Below are positions 1 through 12,690 of a stretch of 64,000 nucleotides of DNA, one piece after another. The number at the start of each line of letters is the position of its first letter. Position 1 is the stretch's first letter. This stretch comes from Aralia elata (taxonomy: Eukaryota; Streptophyta; Magnoliopsida; Apiales; Araliaceae). Location: assembly GCA_034770075.1 (NCBI GenBank), contig JAVJAP010000125.1, positions 248,001 through 312,000 on the forward strand, read 5' to 3'. Under the pieces are notes generated by a model. The model saw only the letters and a program-made list of their open reading frames with translations. It was not told the DNA's origin and did no database searches. Made by a program: the position numbers and the translations under genes.

Positions 1-311
1 AAGGAATTAACAATGATACGCTTGGCAACAAGTCTGAGCAGATGTCAATTCCTAAGGCAAATTTTATGCAAACCTTAACTTTCTTCTGAATGCCCAAAGA
101 AGGATATCTATGTCAATTTCCTTTGCTGGATAGGCTACTACAAGCAAGAAGTTATGCACTGAGCAATAAATGTATCCATATTCTCAGAAAATATTACATG
201 TCCTAGAATAAACTCATCAGCAGAGAGTAGAAAGTCTCAAAATCAAGATCCAGATCTCAGTTATTAGTTATAACAGTCCAGATGTTATCATAAGCAACAC
301 CCTAAACATAC

Positions 312-428
312 TTGCTTTGATTGCATTAGTGGAGATAGGCATGCTGAGACTGCTCGTTGAACAGCTTCAGATGGAGTGTTTAACACATCAAACAATTTCT
401 CTACAACAGCGTGCACCTTTGGATCATC
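312..428 (-). CDS. GCN1: GCN1 exon E27
   Basis: 39 codons, phase 0 in and out; begins DDPKVHAVVEKL after a TACAG acceptor and ends SPLMQSKQ before GTATGT. This is the last exon seen; the next exon is off the left edge, and 1-311 looks intronic. Confidence 0.9.
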
Positions 429-3400
429 CTGTACCAAGATAAACATGTAAATGCTTAATTTTACTAAAGGGAGTTCAATAGTTATTTTGATATAAATGAC
501 GAGAAGAATGTCACCTTGCCCAAATGTTTAGCCAAAGCTCCGGTGAATATTACCACACCTTCACGCACTAAATCATACGTTTCTTCATTTGATGCCTAAA
601 TAAAGAAATACATTGCAAAAGGTACCTTATAGTAGTCCTAACATTTAAGATACCTATCAATGAGTATTCAAGGAATGAAATAGAATAACTTGCAGTGATT
701 CAGTTGCGTTGAATATTTGTATCTTAGTAGCGCTTCTAACCTTTTTGTTCAAGTAGTTTTCAAAAATTGGAAATAACAAGGAGACATTGTCTTTTCCATG
801 TTTGTCAATAATCATTATACCAGCATTAATCATTCTTCCTCGAACATCTGCATTGGTATCAGCCTGCAATTGAACAGCAACCACAAGTTAGTGACTGCAA
901 GCATATGGTATTCTATATCTGCATTAGGACCCGGCCACCAGATTAAGATTCTAACTCAACAATGGGCTAATAATATAAGAATATCCCTTCTCATAAACCT
1001 TGAACCATCGTTCATACCAAACATCTGCACTTGTTAAACCCAAACTTTCATTTCATGTTCTGCTGATTACAGTTCAGAAAGAATAACTAAAAATCGATCC
1101 ATCTAAATAACTAAATACAAGAACATAAGTCCTCTTATGGAATATTATCTTTCCCTCTGGATAAGATAAGAAGCACTCACAATCCTAAAGAGGAAACCTA
1201 TCTCGGTACACATTATGGCAATGGAAATTTCATAGACAGTCTCCAAAGCTAAAATAATACTCCCTCCGTTCCGCAAAAGAAGTCCCATTTGCAACTAAAT
1301 GAAAATTTAAAAAAATTTGTTCCACAAAAGAGTCCTCTTTTTATTGATGATAGTTTAAAATGACATACTGTCCTCAAGTATAACAACACAATTTCATTAC
1401 CATACCACCACTACTAAGCTAAATACTCATCATATTTAGGGATAAACATGAAAGAAATATGTTAGTATGATATATATCGTTGGGCCCTCCAACTAATAGC
1501 TTAAACTTTTATATGAGTTGGTTACTTAACATGGTATCAAAACTCTAGGTGTGCAAGGTCTTGGGCTCAAATCTTCCCGTCCGCACAATTGTATATTAAT
1601 TTAATAGTGCAAATGTACTTTAATTTCTCCCTTCTCTATAAAAAGTTGCATTTAAGGGGTAGTGTTAGCCTGATATACATCGTTAGGCCCTCCATCTAAT
1701 AGCTTAAGCTTTTAGATGAGTTGGTTACATAACAAAATATATCATTAAAGTTTGCAAATTTTGCAGACGGAGTTGTGGAAGGAGGGACTAGTATACCTCT
1801 TATTTACAAAAAAAGGGTTAAATGCTTTTTTGGTCACTGTACTTTATGTCAACTTACAAACGGATAACTGAACTTTTTTTTCTTACAGTCAACTCACTGT
1901 ACTCTATTTTTCTAACACAAATTTGAATTTCCGTCAGCGGGGTTAAGTATTTGAACGGAATATTGACGTGGAAATGCCACATATTTATTGAATCCTAGCT
2001 GGAAGCTACAGTTAACAACATTATACACATCAGCTATAGCCCACCCATCATAAACAAATACCCATGCCCACCCGATCCGACCCAACGAATTTCATCCATG
2101 TTAAATAAGAAATCAAACATCAAAAAGGGGCAAAATTTAGGGTTCTTCGTAGTCTTCATCATGATAAAAATCATATACATTACAATCTGAATCTCTGATG
2201 CTGGAGTGTTGGACCACAAGAAACGTCACAAATTAAGTTCGAATTTACTCCAGTATATATTTAAACTACTATCTATCTTTCTGTTGATAACTTTATGCTT
2301 CAAGTTGACTGAATCTTTGGGGTACTCTGTTAAAATTTGCATCATGTACATTTGGCAGTGGAATGGGTAGTTTTCTCTCTGATCATGACTTTGCATTACT
2401 TGTTTCAGCTATAACAAAAGCAGTAGTGTTCATCTGTTGCTGCCGCTGCCCTGTGATTTTCCTTGTGGATGACGTGGTGCGTTCTTGTTTACGGAAATTC
2501 TTGGTGCCGCATAGAAAGCATATGATGCTTATAGAGATGGATGGTCCCTGAAAGCCTTGAAGCCACGCTCCTCCACGAGGAAATGGTCGTAGATCTGCTC
2601 AACGTAGATCTAGTAGATGAATTGATTTTTGGGATTAAATGAATCAATTGATTATTGTGAATGATTTAAAGAATAATTAGTAGATCTAGGCTTTTGGAGG
2701 AGAATGATGGGTTTGATTTTTTTTTTAGATATGAATAAAGAAGAAGAAGAACAGTAAAAACATTTAGCTAATTTAAATGTTAAAATTTAATTTAATTTTT
2801 TTTACTACACATAATTCATTAATTTGTCAAGTAAGAATGCATGTATATAATGTCAAAACAAATTTATAAATATGTATGTATATAAAATCAATAAGAATTG
2901 TAAAAATGAATTTATAAATATGTATGTATATAAAATCAATAAGAATTGATTTTTAATTTCAACATATTTTATTTTTATAATTTACTAAATAATTATGCTT
3001 GTTATTAATTATCTAAAAACTCATTTTCTATTAATCACAAAAATAAGTAAATTATTATTTTTATTTTTTCCTTTTTTTTTTTGCTAAATTTTTTTATTTT
3101 ATTTTATTTTATAAAAAAATTCTTTCATTTCCACTCAAGGGTGGCCACAACATACATAGTCACGGCCACATCAGATCATCATTGCCACATCAACTCTTTT
3201 TTACAACTCAGCAGCTTAAGTGTTCATTTCCATCTAAAGTCAACAGACTTGACGAATTTTCTAACGTTTGTAAGAAAAATAGAGTACAGTGAGTTGACTG
3301 TAAGAAAAAAAAGTTCAGTTATCCATTTGTAAGTTGACCTAAAATACAGTGACCAAAAAAGCATTTAACCCTACAAAAAAAGGGTCCAAAACTTCTCGCT

Positions 3401-6400
3401 TGTTAACTAATATATCTCCAGATATGGTTCTTTTGAAGACTCATATAAAGAAAAATATATTGGGGAAGAGGGGGGCAACCATTACAGCTAAAGTAAGATG
3501 AAAAGAGTTATTAAAAGAGGAGAGATTGGTGATCAGTTTTTCTCTAATTGATTATAAAGACATGATTCTTTTACATTCTCATATTGACATACCGACGTGA
3601 ACATGCATACTGTGTACTCCTTGTTATGTATTATTAAAAGAGTGATCTTTTTTTTTGTTAAAAGAAGTTTCATTAATAGAGAAGAAAGGATACAATAAAT
3701 GGAGGACAAGAAGTCCACCCTCAGCAGACTAAAAGATCAAAAACAAGTAATTAAAAAAGTGCAATACTCCAATCTCTACATAAATCAGAGATATCTCTAA
3801 AAGCCCCCATGGCAGAAGCCCAAAGAGACGCAAGAAAAATAACCCCATCATTCAATAGCTTTAAGAATAAGTAGCTTTCTCTAAACAACCTAGCATTGCG
3901 CTCATTCTAAATTCCCCACAAGATAAAAAATAAGGCACACTTCCATAAAATTTTGACATCCCTCTTACTTTCAAATCCTCTAAAACGAATTAATAACATA
4001 TCTTCCACTGTAACAAGACACACCCACTCCTCTCCTAGCACTCCAAAGAGAGAGCTCCACAATCCCCAAGCAACAAGACAATGCAAAAATAAATGAGCAT
4101 GTGTCTCATTACTCTGCCTGCACATAAAACAAATGTCTGAAGATAGAACTTTGCAAGGCCTGCGACCTTGATAAAGATCATTAGTATTTAATCTTTGTAA
4201 AACCACAGACCATACAAAAGTCTCGACTTTGGAAGGGACCTTGGCTTTCCAAATGTACGAAGCCAATGGAAATGGATGAGGAACAATAGACCGAGTCAAA
4301 AAAGAGGAGCAACTCTTATAAGAAAAAGAACCAGTTGGATCTAAAGTCCAGATACGCTTATCAGAACTCAGAAGAAGTACATAGATGAACCGAATCAAGC
4401 AATATTAACAAAGATTTCGTCTTATTAGATTCCAAATCCGTGACATTCCTGAAGAAATGAAAATCCCAAGAAAGTGAGTTCCCATCACGCTTTATGAAGT
4501 TAGAAATAAGAGCTTCATGAAGTGAAGAAATACGATAAACACGATTAAAAACAAGAGAAAAATGGTTATCTCCCAACCAATAATCCTCCCAGAATCGAAT
4601 TCGATGACCATCCCCAACTCTATATCTCAAATGTTGAATAAAGGAAGTATAATCTTAGGAGATGAATTTCCAAGGAGTTGCATTAGTAACATAAATCCCG
4701 GGTTTAGCATCCCACTCATTCAAATACATGCCGAATTTGCTCCTAATAACCTTATACCCAGGGAATAAGGCATTTACCAACCAGAGCAACATTCTTGAGG
4801 ACCAAATTACTCAACCCCAAACCCCCTCTTGCTTAGAAAGACGCAATGTTTTCTACCCAACCAAATGATCCTTCCACTCATCACCAGCTTCCGACCAAAG
4901 AAAGTCTCTCATTAACTTTTCTATGTGTTAGCTACACTAACTGGGATCCTAGAAAGAAAAAGATAATATAGGGGTATACTAGATAAGCAAGCCTGAATCA
5001 AAGTAATCCTACCCTTCCAAGAAAAAATACGCACCTTTCCACCTATCTAAACGTTGACTCACTCTTTCAACTACCAGATCCCAAAACGAGACTAGCCTAG
5101 GATTCCCACTAAGCGGGACCCCAAGGTAAGTAAGCGGAAATTCCTCAATTCTATAACTAACCAGAGACAAAACACTAAAATCCACCCCATATCTATGTTG
5201 ATCCCAGCTACACTACATTTAGACAAATTAACCCTCATACTAGAAATAGCCTCAAAAACTTGAAAAATAGTTAACACATTTTTAAATCCTTGGAGCCCTT
5301 CTGAAAGAAAGAGAATAGTATCATCAGCAAATTGGAGGTGAGAAATCATCATCTCCTCATGCCCAACTGCACAACATGCAAGGATACCACACTACTCTCC
5401 CCAGTCGAGCATCCTGCTCAAAACATCAACAACTAAAGTAAACAAGAGAGGTGATAAAGGGTTTCCCAACCTCAAACCTCGGGAAGACTTAAACCAAGAC
5501 TTGGGCTCCCCATTCACAATCATAGAAAAATGAGAAGAGACAAAACACCCTTTCATCCAAGAGTGCCACCTAACTCCAAAATCTTTCCTCTCCAACACCT
5601 AATCCAAGAAGTCCCAACTAAACCTATCATAAGCTTTTAATCAAGATTCACAACTATAATAAACATCACAAATATATGATATAGTTTTTTGCATATTTTA
5701 AGAGTTCATAAATGAAAAGCATTTTTTATATACTCACATGTTCTTTATTCACCATAATTGTATTATTTGTTGGATTTTCCAATCACTGTGACCCTGTCAT
5801 ATCATATTCATGTCGATGCCTAATAATAAATTACATCATTTATTAAACCGAAGTGTCATGTAAATTATCAAGTTTTACATACTCTCTTGTTCGAATTTTA
5901 GGTATATGACCTAACACTGAACAATATTTTGAACAGGGAATAACTGCAAGGAAATTTTAGTGCCTAAACAGATGCTAAGATCAACTTTGGCTGCTCTTTG
6001 CTGTAATAGTTCCAATACTATTTTTATGATTGTTATTATTTGATCACAAGTAGTTACAATATTAGTCCAACATGTTAGTTTAGAAAAGCCAAATAATGCT
6101 AAAATCATCACAAAGAAGGCACAACAAGACAAGCAACTCTTGTGCTAGAAAAATATATTTACTAAAAGGAAAAGAATAACTACCAGTGCCCGGGATATTA
6201 GGAATGTCATAACAACAAGAAGGTCTTTGGTTCTAAGTACATCAGTAGCAGAATGTAAAGCTAATGCTATCCCTTGTCTGCCTAGCCAACCAGCATCAAT
6301 GTTGTCCAACCAAATCCAACATCATGAATATATAAAGAAAACAATGTTGAAAGAGATTCCTGAAAGAACAAAAAACAAACAAAATTCTCTTAGAAAATCC

Positions 6401-9400
6401 AACTCATCCTTCATTACAACACTTCAATTAGAATTCATGTTCACCTGTATGGTATCTGGGTTTTCATCTAAAGCAGCAGCCAATGCCTCTGCAGCAGCCG
6501 TTCGAATATTGTAGTTAACATGTGAAAGTGCTTTAAAAAGACCAGAGTAATCTCTCCCAAAATCATAGCCATAACGATCCCATATATCCTCGGCCACTTC
6601 TGCAACTGGCTGAATAATACAAAAAGATCAGGTTAACAATGTGATTGATTAATTAAATAGCATCAGATATAGGCTACGGCTTCAGGAATAATATTTATGG
6701 GCTGAAGATTAGAAAAAATGTAAACACACAAGAATACCAAGAAACTTGCACATCAGCATACATATATATAAAAAAATAAAACCCCCACCAGAATAATTTA
6801 TATAGGAAATGAGGTCACATGAGTAAGAACCAAAAAATCTGTGTAATTTGACAAGAGTGGCAATTTTCTCAAGTCATGCACCAACGATTATTAGAAACGT
6901 AGAGGGTTTAAAACTCTCAAGATGACATTTTGTGAATTTAATCAGTGCACCCAGCAAAAATGACAAATCCTACTTTAAAAAAAAATACAACAAGAATACA
7001 GGACTATTATAAATAATATAAATAAAATTCAAGCCACTGAATTTACTATCAAAACAGAAGCATAAACATTTGAACCGATTGTATTTGTTTATAATTTTGA
7101 AGAGTATTGAAGAAAGGGCTATTCTTATAATGGAGCAATATCATGTTCCACTACAATTAATGGTCATTTTTTTAATATGTCAGCTTAATGGAATCTATGA
7201 TCCATAATTTTGATGAAAACAAATATAGAAAGGAGAACGAAAAGGAGGGGAGGAATGAGAATGAATGTCCCCGCCAACCTTATGAACATCCAACACTGCA
7301 ACTAATCTAAAAGGTCTCGTGAACCTCTTAAGCAAGAAACTTATACTCCCATGACATGCTTAAAGTGCAAATGTTGAGGGTTACCGAACCACAATAAATT
7401 TGTTAATCTCTCCTTAGTCTCTCTTTACTCCTATTAGCTATAGTCATTTACATCCTATTAGTGTAATAGACTATATATTTGATCCTTGTGAATTTCTATA
7501 ACATCTATATAGCTGCTATCTTCAAACTCTTTATTTGTGATATCTAGGTGTCATACTGGTCGGCATCTCACCGCTATCAAGCATTGCTTTTTCATCTCAA
7601 CACAAACGGTTTTTAATAGGAATTTCTAGGAAAAAATAATAAGAGTAGATGTTCAGGTTGAAGCCAAAAATTCACCACACTCCCTACTTGGGTTGCTAAT
7701 CCACTGTCACTAACTAATATAAATATTAAATGTATGTCAAATGATGCAATTTGCAAACAGAAGCCTGCTAAGCTAGGCACACATGAATTGCAGTGTTCTA
7801 AAAATCCCCGCCTAGGCCCCGTCTAGGTGCTAGGCCCCCCTCTGGCGCCACGCCTAGGCGCTAGGCCCCCCTCTGGCGCCTCGCCTAGACCCAAGGCGGC
7901 AAAAAAATCCCTCTAGGAGATTAGGCGGGACTAGGCGAGGCTTAGGCAGGCAAGGCGGAGAAATTAGGCCCCTAAGTGTGGCCTAGGCGGAGAAATTAGG
8001 GCTGCAATTGTTTTTTTTTTTTTTTTATTTTAATAACTAAGCTACAAAATAACGTCGTGGGTCATTATCTTGAAGGAGTATGAGTGTGAGTCCGATAGGG
8101 ACATTATCTTGGAGGGATATGGAAAAGAAGAGTTAGAGATATAGAGGGATATGGAGATGAGGACTATTAGTTTGTATTTTTGATTATTTGTTTGTGTTTA
8201 AACTTTGAACAAGTGCATGTTTGTATTTGAACTTTGACATTAGCAATATGGATATGTGTTTGAACTTTAAGCAAAGGCCTTTATTATCTTTATTATAGAT
8301 TGTTTTGTTTTATATTATTGTTTTGTTTGGATAAATGTAAGATAAAATATTAAAATTGACTTAAAATAAAAATCCCGCCCAGGCCCCCTCCGGCCGCCCG
8401 CCTCCCGCCTTTTAGAACCTTGATGAATTGACATGTTTCTAATAAGCCACAAGTTGCGCACAAAATTAAAGATGTCAGTCCAGGTAGCCTCTATTTTGAA
8501 ATTTGGAATCATGCAAACATTGAAGTTTTAATTTTTTACTATTTCTCAACCGAGAATTTAATTAGACCTTATAGCACATGGATCCCATAAATATAACAAG
8601 AACTGAGTAGTCGGCACAACTATAATGTGTTTTAGGCATTATAAAGTTTGCTCAAGAAATGATATGAAAGAAAGTACGCGCAAAGATAGAGCATAACTAT
8701 TAAAAATGTTAAAATTTAGAAGTGTTCAAATAATAGTAACCAGAAACCAGCGTAAGCATAAAAAAAATACATTACCTCTCAAGAAAGTAGCTGATGAATA
8801 TCTCAAACAAGAAGCATAGCATTCCAAATACCAAAACAAACCTTGGCCATTCTCAAGAGACAAGTCCACATAATATTACTTATCTATTTAAAAGATCGCA
8901 GAAAATTTCACATCAATGGAAATACAGCATTTTCTTGGGTTTCAGGGTTTTAGAAGGGGAATTTGCTTTGGAAGTGTTGATTTTCTCAATGTTTCTGGCT
9001 GATTTGGAATAAATGGAATGCAAGGCCCAAAATGGAGTGTAAGGGCTTGAGATTATTAAATGTATGATGTTTTAAATATTAGGTAATTAAAATTAGAATT
9101 TAATTGGTTCCTTTACTGTAATTACTGTATATTAGGAAATAGGTAATTTAGTTTAATAAAATTTAGGTTACTTGTCCTACAAGAATAGGGCTTTTCAAGT
9201 ACTACAATATCTTGTACTCTCCATCATTTTAATTAGAGTTAAAAATTATTTTGTGAGCTTTGTGCTTTCAGCCTGACGGCATTGCCAATTCCTAGTAAGA
9301 AAGAAGTAATACTCCGAAAACTACTGAATCACTTTCCGGGTGCCACAAAACCTCTGCTCTACTTCATCCACCTTTTCTGTAATTCCATCTGCATGCTCGT

Positions 9401-12400
9401 TCTACAACAAGCTATTTGAGCACTTGCGGAGAGATAATGTTATTTTCTTTAGTTCGCTACGGGCATCTATCTGCAAGAGATTCTTTTTGCAGTCATATCT
9501 ATGTAAGGACTGAAGCTGGAGGAATGCACTTTGATGTGGACCTTTTGAGGAATGCACTTTGTTTCTGTTTCCACCTGTACTTGGTCAGGATGTGGACCTT
9601 TTGTCCCCCATTTCTTTATACCTTCTCTTCTATCAATAAATTTTATTTCACTATCTAAAAATTGTAGATAGAGAGCATGAAATGAAGACAGAAAAAAGGA
9701 CCATTTATAAATAACAATAAGTCCTTTTAGAGCCCAAAGTCAAACAGAAGAATCAAATTCTACTCTGGAAAAAGCATTGATCTGAACACCTTTTCCGGAT
9801 CGTGTAGCGCAATCCAAATGCTGGTTGCAACCTCAACATTTTGAGGAAGAGAACGGCTTGTGACAGCTGGAATGCATTTTACAGCATTCAGGCAAGCCAT
9901 TCTTACATGGATGTCTTTGGCATAAACCCCAGAAAGTGCCTGTATGAAAAGTAAAACAGAATGCTTTTAGAGATGTTGTCAAACCAAAAGGCATATGCAA
10001 CCAAAGCTAAAAATAATACGTACAGGTGCCACTTCGTCTGGTTGTAGACCTAGGCACAATTCATTTAATGCTGGCCCAATAGATGCTTGATAAGTAGGAA
10101 TAACACCAAGAACATGATAAAGAACCTGCAGAACAAAGTGTGAGAGATGTAACCATACCGAGTAACACTTGATCTACAACAAATATTGTGCAAGATTATT
10201 AATAGGATGTGTAACTGATATCATCCGGAGCCTAGGTAAAGGTAGTATGGGATCCATATGTAAGAAAAGAATTTTTAGAACATCATCATGAAGTCCAGTC
10301 TTCTTGGCAGAAAAAAGTATCTTCTCCATTATCTATTCCCAAAAAAAAAAACAAATCAACCAGATAATTAGTAAATTAGTATAGGCATAAGAAAAGGTCA
10401 ATTTAGAAATCAAATATAAACAGAAGAATTTACCGGAAAAATGAAAGTAAAAGAATCCACTGGAAGAGGTCCAATTTTACAAGAAACTGATAAGCCATTT
10501 ATTATTCTTTCAAAAAGACCCAGTGAAAGTCTTCCATTGGGCTCTCCCACACCAACAGATGGAATTAGATAAGACAAAAGAGGAGCATCCTCGGTTACAA
10601 TAAGCCTTAACGCAGTTGCAAGGTCAAGGGCCCAACTACAGAGAGGAGCAACACTACACTTTGCAAGCATAATCATGGTCTCGAAGGCGGCATCACCAAC
10701 TATTGGTGATCGTAATAAGGGGTTAACAAACTTAACCTGATATTGAACAACGTAATATTAGCAACAAAAAGAAAAGGACAAATAATCAACGCCAGTGAAA
10801 CAAATTATTATTCAGAAATTATTATTTTTTTTAAAAGGATCTTATACTTTAGAATATGAAACATATGAGCTTAATTTAATCATAACAGGATTTGGGACAG
10901 CACAAAGTTGCCGATGTATGATAAACAGCAACAGATTACAGCTAAAATTCACAATCTTGAAAATGGTATCACTAGAGGACCCTTCTTCTTGTTCGTTCTA
11001 ATTGCACTAAGTTTACTGAAGTACTCCAAGAAACTGGTATGTGCGCAAAAGAAAAAGAAATAAAAAGGCTGTTCAAACACCAACTTAGAGACAGATATCT
11101 TAGTTAGGTGCTCAGGATTTAGAAACAACTGCATGAAGAGAGCTGAGAGCCCTACAATGTTTTACTCCTGTGACTGAACAATAAAATTGTATACACATTA
11201 AAACTCAAAACATGATAACTAACACTATGAAATACAATTAAAAACACAATTAAACAAACACCACGTATAAAATAAAGAATCAACCAAGTCATCACCCATC
11301 ACACATTACAATACACTACAAGTCTAATAAGTAATAAATTACACCACATAGCAAGTCCATGGGCTATGATGAGTCAAGGGTAAATAATCACTTAACTTGG
11401 ACCAGCTGTCAAAGCGCTACCAAGGCGTGAGCCTTGCCAGTTCGGCATCCAAGGCATTTCCTTTCCCTTCCCCAGAGCCAGAATGCCTAGGCATCACCTT
11501 GGTGATGCCATGACAACTATGCTCTCTAGTTCTCTCAACCTCCACTACTAAGTTCCTCCACAATTTCTCACTAAGTTCTACAAATTTTTACTGTTCAAAA
11601 TCATTTTTTACAGCCTAATTCAACCTCAACCTCAATTGTTTTGTTTAGTTGAGCTCGACACTGGTCAAATTTAATTAGTTAGAACATGAGGCAGTTGTTC
11701 TTCATCAAAAGAACTTCTCAAGTCCGTTTAACCTATGTTGATTGTACTTGCATATCTTTTAATTGATTTCCTGCATTATTTTTGGCAGAATGAAAGAGAG
11801 GGAAACCGCTCAAGAGTCTTTGAAATGATCAAAGGAATGCATATGTAAGTTCAAAGAAAATAATGCAAAATTAATGTCTGGAACAAAAATAATCAAGTGA
11901 TAGCTCCACTATCCAAAGAATTATACATGAGAAATATAGATAATATCCAAGGCTAACCAGGGAAGGTAGTTGACTGTGAGCAAAAACCGGATTAGCTACG
12001 GCCATCTCCCCAAGAGCCCTTAGCATCAAAGATAGATTCTTTTGAATATATGTGACCTTCTCGCGAACACATGCTTCCTCTCTAAGCTGTGATTCACGTG
12101 CCTCCTCCTTCGCAGTCTTTCCCTTATCTAGATGGATCATAAATTAAAATTAAAAAGTAATGATTAGTACATATCATGACCAAAATTTAATCTAATCAAA
12201 AACTGATTGGAACAATGACGTGCCAGCCTTCTTTGAGGATTTCCCTGTATCTTTTTTTTCCCACAGTTGCAGGCTCTCGCTTGATTGAATGATTGGAGCT
12301 GACATGATCCTGTAAGCAAAAAAGAATCCCTCTTAAATAACTACTGTGGATTAAAACATCATCTTATACAGAATTAAATCTCATAATCACCACGCCATCA

Positions 12401-12656
12401 TTGTTCTCATAGACCCGGAAACGGCCTTTTGCTTGTTTTTGGTTGTTAGCAGTAACAAACTCTGCAATATAAACACCTTGCTCACTAGACAGCATCCCTT
12501 CAGGAGTAAGATAAATCTGAAATAATAGGGGAATAAAATAGGATGAATACGAGAAATCAATCAACCTCAATAAATTAGATAAGTAAAATGTGACACAATC
12601 CCCACATAAATAGGTAAGATTCATAAAGGTAACTTGTTGATTAGAGGATGAATTTA

Positions 12657-12690
<34 letters not shown>

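Larger units (their letters stand above)
864..6183 (-). other. GCN1 intron E24-E25, 5.3 kb, filled with transposons
   Basis: This unusually long intron holds, in order, a Stowaway MITE with a TRIM element inside it (1260-1788), a Mutator-like MITE (1815-3372) and a LINE fragment (3648-5640). The remaining parts (864-1257, about 3385-3645, 5641-6183) are AT-rich with nothing recognised. Confidence 0.8.

Noticed and set aside
1..311. Another GCN1 exon at the left edge
   Set aside because: No frame continues the protein after QSKQ; sequence is intron-like.
2363..2551. 62-codon frame inside the 1815-3372 MITE
   Set aside because: No recognisable domain, no splice context, and it lies in a non-autonomous transposon.
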